This document shows positions 1 through 10,350 of a DNA stretch of 64,000 nt, piece by piece; within the stretch, counting starts at the first letter, position 1, and every line of letters begins with the position of its first letter. The notes beneath the pieces were generated by a model. That model saw only the letters and a list, made by a program, of their open reading frames with translations, was not told where the DNA came from and ran no database searches. Location of the stretch: positions 27,318,366 through 27,382,365 of the forward strand of contig OZ024795.1 in the NCBI GenBank assembly GCA_964017045.1, read 5' to 3'. This DNA is from Omphiscola glabra (taxonomy: Eukaryota; Mollusca; Gastropoda; Lymnaeidae). The position numbers were made by a program, and so were the translations under genes.

Positions 1-91
1 AACTCATTGTTGTTATTTTTGTGAGTCTTTTAATGCCATTTTTACAACAACATTATACGACCGTGTTATCAGCAGTGTGTAGCTGCAACAT

Positions 92-420
92 GCCCGGGTC
101 AGACAGGTCACACGCTGCGGTCAGACGGGTCACAAGCTAGGTTCAGACAGGTCACAGGCTAGGGTCAGACAGGTCACAAGCTAGGGTCAGACAGGTCACA
201 AGCTAGGGTCAGACAGGTCACATGCTATGTTCAGACAGGTCACAAGCCCGGGTTAGACGGGTCAAAAGCTAGGGTCAGACAGGTCACAAGCTAGGGTCAG
301 ACAGGTCACAAGCCCGGGTCAGACGTGTCACAAGCCCTGGTCAGACAGGTCACAAACTAGAGTCAAACAGGTCACAAGCCCGGGTCAGACAAGTCAAAAC
401 GTATGGTCAGACGGGTCTCA
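92..420. repeat. 22-bp minisatellite, about 15 copies
   Basis: Unit begins GGTCAGACAGGTCACAAGCT. Copies differ by single substitutions (AGG/GGG/GTT starts, CCCGG variants), so the array is diverged rather than recent. A G9 tract directly follows it. Confidence 0.95.
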
Positions 421-1545
421 TGGGGGGGGGCGCAGCACTGGGAAGACTCCCTGGATTAGAACATTCTAGAGAAAAAATAAATATCCCATGTCATGAGTGC
501 ACCTGGAGACGAAGAAATTGGTCTGGGGGATCGTCAAAAAAAAAGTCTGCATTGTTTTCCCAATCGTTAAGACAGAATGAACCCTTTCTTGACTAAACTG
601 TTTTAGTTTCAATGGGATTGACTAATTAGATTATGTGGAGGCAATGAGCCACATCGAATAATTCCCCGCCCCTTACACACACACATTTTTACATTCCCAA
701 TTCTTGTAGCGAGTATTTGAAATTGTGTGACGCATGTGCGAATGTGTGATCGAAGAGCGTCTCCGTGTTCTATAATGTATTGAAAAATGACAGTGCTTCC
801 GATGTCCCTGTTCATGATACTGATGCCGTGGAGGCGCAAACGGAAAGGGAATTTGGGTTTGGGGGGAGGGGGGTGCGGAACCCTTACTCGGTGCAGGTGA
901 GCATGTCGGACTTAACGTTTGCCAATAAATCCCTAGACTCCAGGAGATTACGGTCGTTGGTTTTGTTACTCGGTGTCTTTTTGAGACAATACAGACACGC
1001 ACGAGACCTTCTCCAGCCAATGATAGCAACCCGCGGCCATTAGGTCTTATCTTTGTCGTTCTTTTCACATCGCATTTGGTTTTCCATGTTTGGAATTAGT
1101 TATGTTCAAAGAGATCTTTTTCTCCAGGCAAGGCTATTTGAGAAAAGCTTGTTTTATTATATTATCGCAGCGATTTGACAACTGATAGCTATTTAATAAC
1201 GAGCTATTTTTTAAGCATCAATATTTCGCATTCTTACACAATAATTGACGGGGTTTAAAATGATCTTTCCTTTCTGACACTTGCCTTTAAAAAAAAAATT
1301 TTAAAAAAATTACTCACACAATTTATCTTTAAAAAGTCATATAGCAATTTGATTCTATGCATACTACGTTATTTGTAATTCTTTGTTCATTTTTCACTTT
1401 TTTATAGTTAGCTGAGTGTCGTAATCTCTAAACTGTAACATTTGAGACTCATTGTTTTAATTGTAAACATTTTCTTCTTTTCAAATGATAGTAATACTTT
1501 CTGATTTTTTAAAAAAAATTGCTGCTTTTAATATCATGTCAGTTG
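421..1545. other. Non-repetitive, AT-rich; no gene recognised
   Basis: Starts with a G9 tract (422-430). A CA-rich stretch lies near 676-690 and A/T runs near 1285-1310. Short open frames in 609-1068 on both strands show no family resemblance and contain low-complexity proline/arginine stretches. Nothing else is seen. Confidence 0.5.
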
Positions 1546-1606
1546 TTATACTTTATACATCATACTTTATACATTATACTTTATACATCATACTTTATAC
1601 ATCATA
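1546..1606. repeat. 14-bp AT-rich repeat, about 4 copies
   Basis: Unit CATACTTTATACAT alternates with TATACTTTATACAT and ends in a partial copy just upstream of the LINE fragment. Confidence 0.85.
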
Positions 1607-1696
1607 TGTTGAAACACTTCATTTCATCGGAAGGGGGGAGACACTTGATTATTTTTTTTAAAAAGTCACTTAATGAGTCAAGTTCTTGTAATGTTG

Positions 1697-2369
1697 TCAA
1701 AAACTGTGAGAGACGAGCACATTAACAATGTGTGCAACCGGGCAAACAAGACCTTGGGGTTCCTAAGGCGAAATATGAAGATCGGCAACTCAAGCGTGAA
1801 AGAAAAAGCCTATAAAGCCTTTGTCCGGTCTCTTTTAGAGTACGCATCCTCAGTGTGGGACCCATTTACCCAGAAGAGCATCGACAGGTTGGAGGCGGTC
1901 CAACGACGGGCAGCACGCTTTGTCATGAACCGCTACAGAAACATCTCTAGTGTTGGCAACATTCTGGAAACATTAGGCTGGTCACCGTTGGAAGAGCGAT
2001 GACGACTATCTAGGCTCTCCATGTTGTACAAGATCAATAATGGGCTGGTTCACTGCTCCAGTATTAAACAGAAACTCGTCAATCTCCCCCCTCCCCCCTA
2101 GACAGCGAAGAGGTCACAATAGGCAGTTCCGACTTTTAAAAACAATAACTCAGTACAGGAGCTCCTCATTCCTGCCAAAGACAATAAGGGACTGGAACAA
2201 GCTTCCAAAAGCAACAGTTGAGGCGACTACACTTGACACATTTGCGGCTATTGCCTCCTGTCTTGCAACCACGCACATTAACATCGCGAACTCCTTTGAA
2301 ACATAGGAGCCATAATGATCAATTCATTGATCGTGGGCCCTCAAAATATAGAAGAATAAGAAGAAGAAA
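1697..2369 (+). mobile_element. 5'-truncated LINE (jockey/CR1-type) reverse transcriptase 3' end, decayed
   Basis: The + strand encodes the C-terminal end of a non-LTR reverse transcriptase. Seen: HINNVCNRANKTLGFLRRN, then SLLEYASSVWDPF, then LEAVQRRAARFV, then LGWSPLEER, the usual order for jockey-superfamily LINEs downstream of the catalytic core. The frame is broken by TGA at 2000-2002, where an arginine CGA is expected, and by a frameshift in the C-rich run 2086-2099. It resumes in another frame with RGHNRQFRLLKTITQYRSSS and TIRDWNKLP, ending at TAG 2304-2306. A short 3' UTR and a GAAGAATAAGAAGAAGAA tail (2351-2368) follow. AATGTTG occurs at 1690-1696 and at 2368-2374, a plausible 7-bp target duplication, so the insertion was probably 5'-truncated on arrival. 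It cannot be autonomous. Family-level assignment rests on recalled motif patterns. Confidence 0.9.
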
Positions 2370-2374
2370 TGTTG

Positions 2375-2836
2375 CCATAGTTGTTTCCCCTCCTGAATGT
2401 AGTGTAGAGTTGCGTTGATTTTCGGTAAGAGAGTTCAGCATGTTGATCAATTTTCAAAAAAATATATCATCAATAACTTATACACAGTCGTACTTCGCCA
2501 CCCCGCGCTTCGATTGCGTGCCATTTTTATGTTTTGTTTTTCCTTTCCAATCTAACATGTATGCATTAAAAAGTTGATCGAGATAGTGAAAATGATACTG
2601 CGCGCGCTCGGTCGTCTTGAGTCAATTAAACACCCCTGTATTACAGTTTACGAAAATTACTGCATGGGATGTAGGCCTATGTATTCTAGCACCCACAGAG
2701 GGTGACATAATGTTATCAACCGTATTTAGAGGGTCGTGAACAGGTTGTCTATGCTCTAACTACGAACATATTCTATTTATAAATAAAGAATCCTACCTCG
2801 TGGACATTCACTTATCTCGGTATGTAGCAAAAGTAT
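2375..2836. other. Unique AT-rich sequence; nothing recognised
   Basis: No open frame of note, no termini of mobile elements and no array is seen between the LINE tail and the 47-bp minisatellite. Confidence 0.5.
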
Positions 2837-3214
2837 GGAATTGATATATACTGAACAAAAGTCTTACTAGCCTACCACCCACTGGAATTGATATATAATG
2901 AACAAAAGTCTTACTATCCTACCACCCATTGGAATTGATATATAATGAACAAAAGTCTTACTAGCCTACCACCCACTGGAATTGATATATAATGAACAAA
3001 AGTCTTACTAGCCTACCACCCACTGGAATTGATATATAATGAACAAAAGTCTTACTAGCCTACCACCCACTGGAATTGATATTTAATGAACAAAAGTCTT
3101 ACTAGCCTACCACCCACTGGAATTGATATACATGTATAATGAAGAAAAGTCTTACTAGCCTACCCCCAATGGAATTGATATATACTCAACAAAAGTCTTA
3201 CTAGCCTACCACCC
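2837..3214. repeat. 47-bp minisatellite, 8 copies
   Basis: Unit contains GGAATTGATATATAATGAAC and CTTACTAGCCTACCACCCAC. Copies are very similar; one carries a short extra ATAC/ATGT insertion near 3130. It ends about 35 bp before the Penelope-like fragment. Confidence 0.95.
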
Positions 3215-3249
3215 TCACAATGTGACTGCCAACAAATATTCACAAAGAA

Positions 3250-3657
3250 TCGACACACACATCTTGATGACCCCGACACAAACAGTGTATTCTCATCCCC
3301 TCCACTTAATGTTTTCAGACGGGACAAAACTTTAGGGGACCTTCTGGATCACAGACGCCTTTGGGCTGACCTGTCTTACGTTGTAACTGAATATTAGGAC
3401 TTTTCCCTATACACCCGCAAAATCAAAAGCATTAGCCTCCATCTTGTAACTTTTACCATCAAAGAGGATTTCGAGTGTGTTAGTCGAAATGTGATATACT
3501 GATGCTGTATAGGCGAAATTGAGAGAAGATTATCGGATAGGTTCGCTGAGCACCTTTGTGATATTGAACGGTGTAATAATTCCCCGGTCTCGTTCCATTG
3601 CAACGGATATAAGCACAAAGATGTTTCCATCATGACTATGATTTCCTGCACTAACAC

Positions 3658-3663
<6 letters not shown>
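3250..3663 (+). mobile_element. Penelope-like retroelement C-terminus with GIY-YIG endonuclease remnant
   Basis: A single reading frame from 3266 to 3663 holds two in-frame stops, TAG 3395-3397 and TGA 3500-3502. Before the first stop it reads SSPPLNVFRRDKTLGDLL, resembling the PP...RR.KNLRD.L block that precedes the endonuclease in Penelope-like elements. After it comes TFTIKEDFECVSRNVIY, then a stop, then CIGEIERRLSDRFAEHL and a DVS-type end. NVIY...IGE...RRL.DRF.EHL is the GIY-YIG signature of these elements. About ten residues between the IY and IGE parts appear deleted, and the second motif tyrosine reads Cys. The reverse transcriptase core is missing upstream. The frame runs into a (GA)15 microsatellite. 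This is a dead 3' fragment; the subfamily cannot be told by eye. Confidence 0.8.

Positions 3664-3690
<27 letters not shown>
3661..3690. repeat. (GA)15 microsatellite
   Basis: Perfect AG dinucleotide run starting exactly where the Penelope-like reading frame ends. Confidence 0.97.
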
Positions 3691-3693
<3 letters not shown>

Positions 3694-4266
3694 AAATGGG
3701 AAAAACCAATAAATTCTGCTTTTTGGAACAATATCAGCATATTGAATTAATCAAATACTTTCTTGATAGTGGTCCTCAATTTCCCTGTATTTCTTTTGCT
3801 TATTTTTTATACTTTACCTATTTCCAAAATATTTGTGTCCGTTAAAATCGTATTCTTTCATAGTAAAAATGCAAAAGAGAAAATTGTTTAATAAAGTAAA
3901 TTTAATGTAAAATTAACTATACATCTAAGTTAAAGTTGGTACAGTTCTTAAATACATTTAACGCCTGATCACTAACAATTTAACATCAAAATTCCTACAA
4001 CGGTACATACTTTAATAAGATTGGAACTACTTTGCTTTATCTGAGAACAGCGGTGCGGATGCTCGGAGGCCAGTCAAGGTGTTTAAATACGGCCCCGTTA
4101 GAGATATCACTGTTTGGCGTGGCTACCTCTGTGGAGTACTACGTATGTGTTATGTCTCCTTGAATAGCATAGATCTTTATATAGCTCTCCCAGGTAATAT
4201 TGCTCCATATTTGAATCGGATCAATGAGTAACATTACTCCTTATGTGACTGGGCTCATTATCTTAA
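3691..4266. other. Unique AT-rich sequence; nothing recognised
   Basis: No element termini, arrays or convincing open frames are seen. Confidence 0.5.
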
Positions 4267-4364
4267 GCCTCCATGCATGACACGCCATGGCTCCATATAT
4301 AGCATGATACGACATGGCTCTATATTTAGCATGACACAACATGGCTCCATATATAGCATGAGAC
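4267..4364. repeat. 27-bp repeat, about 3.5 copies
   Basis: Unit resembles ATGGCTCCATATATAGCATG followed by ATACGAC or ACACAAC; copies are diverged. Confidence 0.85.
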
Positions 4365-4624
4365 CCTATTTGAAAAAGGACATGGCTCTTTGGCCGCATA
4401 CACCAGAAAAAAAGGGAATGGCATCTTCACATATTAGAGACCGCCAATCATTATGATGATCGCAAAGTCAATAAAACTACGTTTACCAATGGAATGTCAT
4501 CGTTATGTCCCTTGTTTGATGGTATTTAGACATAATCTCTAAGTGCTGAGTCAACATCTAATCCAAGTATGTAATCGCTGCTCGGTGCACGTAGTGACTT
4601 CCCTTTGCACGCCGTCACATTCTG

Positions 4625-5075
4625 AAACAAATCAGCCTCCAATCATGTTTGACTATATGCATCTCAAGCAAACAAACCAGCCTCCAATCATGTTTGACTA
4701 TATGCATCTCAAGCAGACAAATCAGCCTCCAATCATGTTTGACTATATGCATCTCAAGCAAACAAACCAGCCTCCAATCATGTTTGACTATATGCATCTC
4801 AAGCAAACAAATCAGCCTCCAATCAAGTTTTACTATATGCATCTCAAGCAAACAAATCAGACTTCAATCATGTTTGACTATATGCATCTAAAGCAAACAA
4901 ACCAGCCTCCAATCATGCTTGACTATATGCACCTCAAGCAAACAAATCAGCCTCCAATCATGCTTGACTATATGCATCTCACGCAAACAAACCAGCCTCC
5001 AATCATGCTTGACTATATGCATCTCACGCAAACAAATCAGCCTCCAATCATGTTGGACTATACGTATCTCACGCA
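4625..5075. repeat. 45-bp minisatellite, 10 copies
   Basis: Unit includes AATCAGCCTCCAATCATGTT and GACTATATGCATCTCAAGC. The length is a multiple of 3 and no unit carries a stop in the + frame, so a 186-codon open frame (4543-5103) runs through it. That frame is a product of periodicity, not evidence of a gene. Confidence 0.97.
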
Positions 5076-5619
5076 ATATTCTGCAGTCGTAGAGTATCCT
5101 TAAGTCCGCAGTTCCGTAACGTGTTGGGGAACCTGTTGATGATACTATGTTCCATCTCAAACAGAGGACAAGAGTTTCACTAGGGTTGGTCTCATCCGGT
5201 GCAGTAAACTCATGCCGAGCCCCCATCCCCTCCGACCACCCGCACCGTTTACTTCGTAACAATATCAAACGTAGTCGCATAAAATATTATTTCTAAATTT
5301 TAAAAAATGTTCAAAAATAGTTAACTAATTAATTCATAAGAAGAAAAGATAAAAACAGATTTTTTCAAAGTACATCAAAGTATTATTTTTTAAAATTTTA
5401 TTGAAACATTAATCTAAACCAGGGGTCACCAAACTACGGCCCTGATCTTCAAAGATGCAAATCAGTCAATCACTTCACCAAAGTTAGCCTTATAACTTTG
5501 AAATTTTAACCGAGAACATAGCAATACCTGGTAGACTGGGTTGTTTCATATTAGATCGCAAATAGCTCTTTTATGAGTTTCATTATTGAAAAAGAGAAGA
5601 AAAAGAAGTTCCCTTACAT
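5076..5619. other. Unique sequence with one hAT-like terminus
   Basis: AT-rich from about 5280 to 5410. A possible DNA-transposon end lies at 5420. No gene is recognised. Confidence 0.5.
5420..5450 (+). mobile_element. Possible hAT terminal fragment
   Basis: CAGGGGTCACCAAACTACGG resembles the CAGGGGTC.CCAA.CTACGGCCC ends of hAT-type elements. No matching inverted end or target duplication was found downstream, so only one terminus is proposed. Confidence 0.35.
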
Positions 5620-5803
5620 CAGTGGTTCTCAACCTTCCTAATGTCCCGACCCTTCAGTACAGTTCCTCAAGTTGTGGAGACCCCAAACAGAAAATTATTT
5701 CAAAGCTGTAGGGTATATTTGTGTTCCAATGGTCTTACGCGACCCTTGTGAAAGGGTCATTCCACCCCCAAGAGGGTCGTGACCCACAGGTTGAGAAATG
5801 CTG
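5620..5803 (+). mobile_element. SPIN-like hAT MITE with perfect 8-bp target duplication
   Basis: The 184-bp element starts CAGTGGTTCTCAACCT and ends AGGTTGAGAAATGCTG, an inverted pair with few mismatches. CCTTACAT stands on both sides (5612-5619 and 5804-5811), an exact 8-bp duplication as expected for hAT transposition. Internal landmarks match what I recall of SPIN and related hAT elements: CAGTTCCTCAAGTTGTGG.GACC at the left, GGTCTTACGCGACCC near the right, and GGGTCGTGACCCACAGG before the right end. There is no coding capacity, so mobility depended on an autonomous relative. Related copies lie at 38667-38843 and 43224-43353. Confidence 0.9.
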
Positions 5804-5944
5804 CCTTACATAAAGCCACAGATAGATAGATCGTGAGTGATAAGTGTAGTCATAAAAGAGAGCATTGGAAGAGACTCCAGGAAGTCCCGTTTAGTTACGG
5901 ATTTTTAAACATCAACTAATGACCAATCTTGGGGCCTTGTCATC

Positions 5945-6746
5945 TGGGACAGAGACCCTTGACCCTTGGGACAGAGACCCTTGACCCCTGGGACAGAGAC
6001 CCTTGACCCCTGGGACAGATACCCTTGACCCTTGGGACAGATACCCTTGACACCTGGGACAGAGACCCTTGACCCTTGGGACAGAGACCCTTGACCCTTG
6101 GGACAGAGACCCTTGACCCTTGGGACAGAGACCATTGACCCTTGGGACAGAGACCCTTGACCCTTGGGACAGAGACCCTTGACCCTTGGGACAGAGACCC
6201 TTGACCTTTGGGACAGAGACCCTTGACCCCTGGGACAGAGACCCTTGACCCTTGGGACAGAGACCCTTGACCCTTGGGACAGAGACCCTTGACCCTTGGG
6301 ACAGAGACCCTTGACCCTTGGGACAGAGACCCTTGACCCTTGAGACAGAGACCCTTGACCTTTGGGACAGAGACCCTTGACCCCTGGGACAGAGACCCTT
6401 GACCCCTGGGACAGAGACCCTTGACCCCTGGGACAGAAACCCTTGACCCTTGGGACAGAGACCCTTGACCCTTGGGACAGAGACCCTTGACCCTTGGGAC
6501 AGAAACCCTTGACCCTTGGGACAGATACCCTTGACCCCTGGGACAGAGACCCTTGACCCCTGGGACAGAAACCCTTGACCCTTGGGACAGAGACCCTTGA
6601 CCCTTGGGACAGAGACCCTTGACCCTTGGGACAGAGACCCTTGACCCTTGGGACAGAGACCCTTGACCCCTGGGACAGAGACCCTTGACCCCTGGGACAG
6701 AGACCCTTGACCCTTGGGACAGAGACCCTTGACCCTTGGGACAGAA
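5945..6746. repeat. 22-bp minisatellite, about 36 copies
   Basis: Unit GGGACAGAGACCCTTGACCC plus TT or CT. Variation is limited to a few positions (GATACCC, GAAACCC, ACC/ACA). The minus strand is open across the array (5905-6789) only because three 22-bp units make 22 codons without stops. Confidence 0.97.
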
Positions 6747-6825
6747 AGATTGAATGTATTAAACGATGAAAATAATTATTGTAAACCAAACAGAGACAGT
6801 TACAATTATTTTAATAACCACAACA

Positions 6826-7180
6826 GATGGAGGGAATGGACATGGGAGCTTATTTTTCATTGATGGAGTGAATAGACATGGGAACTTATTTTTTATTGGA
6901 TGGAGGGAATGGACATGGGAGCTTATTTTTCATTGATGGAGGGAATGGACATGGGAGCTTATTTTTCATTGATGGAGGGAATGGACATGGGAGCTTATTT
7001 TTCATTGATGGAGGGAATGGACATGGGAGCTTACTTTTCATTGATGAAAGGAATGGACATGGGATCTTATTTTTCATTGATGAAGGGAATAGGAGCTTAT
7101 TTTTCATTTTTTAAAGGGAATGGACATGGAAGCTTATTTTTCATTGATGGAGGGAATGGACATGGGAGCTTATTTTTCAT
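6826..7180. repeat. 36-bp minisatellite, 10 copies
   Basis: Unit holds GATGGAGGGAATGGACATGG then GAGCTTATTTTTCATT. One copy near 7085 is shortened and one carries TTTTTAAAG; both strands stay open because 36 is divisible by 3. Confidence 0.96.
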
Positions 7181-7323
7181 GTTTTTTTGTTTTGTTTTAA
7201 AACGAAGTGAACGCCAGTATATCATGACCCGCTCGAAGAGCGTCCCAAACTTAAAAGAAACGAGACTAAACTTAGGGGATTACACACTACACGCCCTGAC
7301 GTCACCCTACTCTTTTGTTCTAG

Positions 7324-7764
7324 GGCACTCGGTTCTGTTGGCACCCTGGCTTGTGGCAAACTGGTGGCAACCTGCTCTTTTGTTAATGGGGAAATCGGTT
7401 CTGTTGGCACCCTGGCTTGTGCAACTCTATTTGGTGACAACCTGCTCTTTTGTTCTTGAGGCACTCGGTTCTGTTGGCACCCTGGCGTGTGGCAACTCTG
7501 TCTGGTGACAACCTGCTCTTTTGTTCTTGGGGCACTCGGTTCTGTTGGCACCCTGGCGTGTGGCAACTCTGTCTGGTGGCAACTTGCTCTTTTGTTCTTG
7601 GGGCACTCGGTTCTGTTGGCACCCTGGCTTGGGGCAACTCCGTCTGGTGACAACCTGCTCTTTTGTTCTTGGGGCACTCGGCTCTGTTGGCACATTGACT
7701 TGTGGCAACTCTGTCTGCTATTTTGTTCTTGGGGCACTCGGTTCTATTGGCACCCTGGCTTATG
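7324..7764. repeat. 71-bp minisatellite, 7 copies
   Basis: Each unit contains GGCACTCGGTTCTGTTGGCA, then a variable GTGGCAACTCTGTCTGGTG part and CTGCTCTTTTGTTCTTGG. Copies near 7386 and 7674-7732 are shortened. Confidence 0.95.
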
Positions 7765-8378
7765 GGTAAGATCTCACATTGTTTTTTCTCAGGACATCAT
7801 CCCTGTCTCAATCCAAAGTTTTCCACTGTTGATTTCACTGATGATCTTATGCAACAATTCTTTTGAAACAAAGTTTCTTTACCCTTATTTCCAAACACAG
7901 CTGGCCCCCCACCCCCCTTTAAATAACTTTGACCCACAAAGCGTCAACGGCCTCATTCGGAAAGCATCACTACTAGTGCTGCCTACGGGACGGTCATATC
8001 GGATGCACCAACTGATATGTTTTTTCGCGTGATTTCTTGAACCCCCCAGATCCCCCCTCACTCTCCCCCTGCACACCTGAACGGACCCCCGGCTGAGAAT
8101 GCAGTTCTATATTTTGGTCCAGCCATTAATTATGAGGTTTTTTGTTTGGATGTGTGGGTCACAGTGTATTTGTCTCCGCCATTTTGCGGGCGTATCTTCG
8201 CGTGAGATAATATTATTACAAAGGCGTGTCTTGGCTCCACTTTATCATTGACAGCGATAAATCATTTATCCCGGTGGCCCGTCCTCCAACGGAGGACTTT
8301 ATGACGAGATGGGAACGTCCACCGGGGAGGGAGACTGTACTGGAAAGGTTAAAACGGTGGTTTTAACGAGGGTGCCGC
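7765..8378. other. Unique sequence; no gene recognised
   Basis: C-rich patches occur near 7902-7917 and 8041-8070. No splice-like open frame or element terminus was recognised. Confidence 0.5.
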
Positions 8379-8450
8379 AGCCCCTGTGGGTGCGGGAGGC
8401 AGTGTCAGGGGGTGCGGAAAGACCTAACAAACCAGGTTTATTTGCATATT
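8379..8450 (+). repeat. Dispersed repeat copy related to 20128-20215
   Basis: GCAGTGTCAGGGGGTGCGGA followed by AAGACCTAACAAACC and a TTTATTTG.ATAT stretch parallels GCAGTGTCAGGGTGTGCGGA with AAGACCCACC.AAAA and TTATTTGAATTAT at 20151-20205. Here the GTGTCAGGGGGT motif occurs once; at 19787-20166 it is expanded into an array. Confidence 0.65.
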
Positions 8451-8586
8451 TCTTAACGTTTTTTTTATCGCGGGGGTGTTGAGAGAAACGGGTTTTTTAA
8501 TCGAGAAAAGAGTGAGAGAAAATCAAGTAGTTTCGCGCTGTAAAATATTAAGATCCCCCGTATAAAAATATGTACATGATATGTAT

Positions 8587-8671
8587 GCCTAGCAAATGCT
8601 TTGTGTGCCTAGCATATGCTTTGTGTGCCTAGCATATGCTTTGTGTGCCTAGCATATGCTTTGTGTGCCTA
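8587..8671. repeat. 20-bp repeat, 4 copies
   Basis: Unit GCCTAGCATATGCTTTGTGT, the first of three graded, related arrays that follow one another up to 9136. Confidence 0.93.
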
Positions 8672-9136
8672 GGTAATGATGAAGATGATATGCGTGTCTA
8701 GGTAATGATGAAGATGATATGTGTGCCTATGTAGTGATGCATATGATATGTTTGTTTAAGCAGTGATGCATATGATATGTTTGCCTAAGTAGTGATACAA
8801 ATGATATGTTTTCCTAATTAGGGATGCATATGATATATTTGCCTAAGTAGTGATACATATATGTTTTCCTAACTAGTGATACATACATGTTTTCCTAAGT
8901 AGTGATACATATATGTTTGCCTAAGTAGTGATGCTTATGATATTTTTGCCTAAGTAGTGATACATATATGTTTGCCTAAGTAGTGATACATATATGTTTG
9001 CCTAATTAGTGATACATATATGTTTGCCTAAGTAGTGATGCATATATGTTTGCCTAAGTAGTGATACATATGATATGTTTGCCTAAGTAGTGATGCATAT
9101 ATGTTTACCTAAGTAGTGATACATATGATATGCTTG
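8672..9136. repeat. 26-30-bp diverged minisatellite, about 17 copies
   Basis: Starts as GCCTAGGTAATGATGAAGAT units and changes to GCCTAAGTAGTGATACATAT plus ATGTTT. Unit length drifts between copies. The shared GCCTA start links it to the array just upstream. Confidence 0.92.
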
Positions 9137-9162
9137 CATGACAGTATGACAATCTCATATGT

Positions 9163-9262
9163 CAGAATGTATGACAGTCTCGTATTTCAGTCTTGTATGA
9201 CAGTCTTGTATGACAGTCTTGTATGACAGTCTTGTATGACAGTCGTGTATGACAGTCTCGAC
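9163..9262. repeat. 13-bp repeat, about 7 copies
   Basis: Unit CTTGTATGACAGT, preceded by degenerate versions and running directly into the next array. Confidence 0.9.
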
Positions 9263-9269
9263 AGTTTTC

Positions 9270-10350
9270 AATCATTAAGAAGTTCATTCAGTCATTCAGA
9301 AGTTCATTCCATCATTCAGAAGTTCATTCAGTCATTCAGAAGTTCATTCAGTCATTCAGAGGTTTATTCAGTCATTCAGTCATTTAGAAGTTCATTCAGT
9401 CATTCAGAAGTTCATTCCATCATTCAGAAGTCCATTCAATCATTCAGAAGTTTATTCAGTCATTCAGAAGTTTATTCAGTCATTCAGAAGTTCATTCCAT
9501 CATTCAGAAGTTCATTCAGTCATTCAAAAGTTCATTCAGTCATTCAGAAGTTTATTCAGTCAGTTATTCAGAAGTTCATTCAGTTATTTAGAAGTTCTTT
9601 CAGTCATTCAGAAGTTCATTCAATCATTCAGAAAATCATTCAGTCATTCAGAAGTTCATTATGTCATTCAGAAGTTCATTCAGTCATTCAGAAGTTCATT
9701 CAATCATTCAGAAGTTCATTCAATCATTCAGACGTTCATTCAGTCATTCAGACGTTCATTCAATCATTCAGAAGTTCATTCAGTCATTCAGAAGTTTATT
9801 CAATCATTCAGAAGTTCATTCAATCATTCAGAAAGTCCATTCAGAAGTTCATTCAATCATTCAGAAGTTCATTCAATCATTCAGAAGTTCATTCAATCAT
9901 TCAGAAGTTCATTCCATCATTCAGAAGTTCATTCAGTCATTCAAAAGTTCATTCAGTCATTCAGAAGTTTATTCAGTCATTCAGAAGTTCATTCAGTTAT
10001 TTAGAAGTTCTTTCAGTCATTCAGAAGTTCATTCAATCATTCAGAAAATCATTCAGTCATTCAGAAGTTCATTATGTCATTCAGAAGTTCATTCAGTCAT
10101 TCAGAAGTTCATTCAATCATTCAGAAGTTCATTCAATCATTCAGACGTTCATTCAGTCATTCAGACGTTCATTCAATCATTCAGAAGTTCATTCAGTCAT
10201 TCAGAAGTTTATTCAATCATTCAGAAGTTCATTCAATCATTCAGAAAGTCCATTCAGAAGTTCATTCAATCATTCAGAAGTTCATTCAATCATTCAGAAG
10301 TTCATTCAATCATTCAGAAGTTCATTCAATCATTCAGAAGTTCATTTATT
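9270..10350. repeat. 20-bp minisatellite, about 54 copies, with a nested segmental duplication
   Basis: Unit AGAAGTTCATTCAGTCATTC. Rare variants recur in the same order: ATTCCATC at 9486 and 9903, ATGTCATTC at 9661 and 10074, GAAAGTCCAT at 9831 and 10244. A block of 413-417 bp has therefore duplicated inside the array. Three units make 20 codons, giving open frames on the + strand that are not genes. Confidence 0.97.

Noticed and set aside
2040..2306. Separate gene in the second frame after the LINE stop
   Set aside because: It continues the reverse transcriptase C-terminus after a frameshift, with the expected RGHNRQFRLL and TIRDWNKLP motifs.
3394..3657. Minus-strand 87-codon gene
   Set aside because: Antisense of the Penelope-like GIY-YIG region; the plus strand explains the sequence.
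4543..5103. Repeat protein with 15-residue units
   Set aside because: The 45-bp array is open in several frames and on both strands, as expected from periodicity alone.
5905..6789. 294-codon minus-strand open frame
   Set aside because: It is entirely the 22-bp array read through; three units equal 22 stop-free codons. No start context or unique domain.
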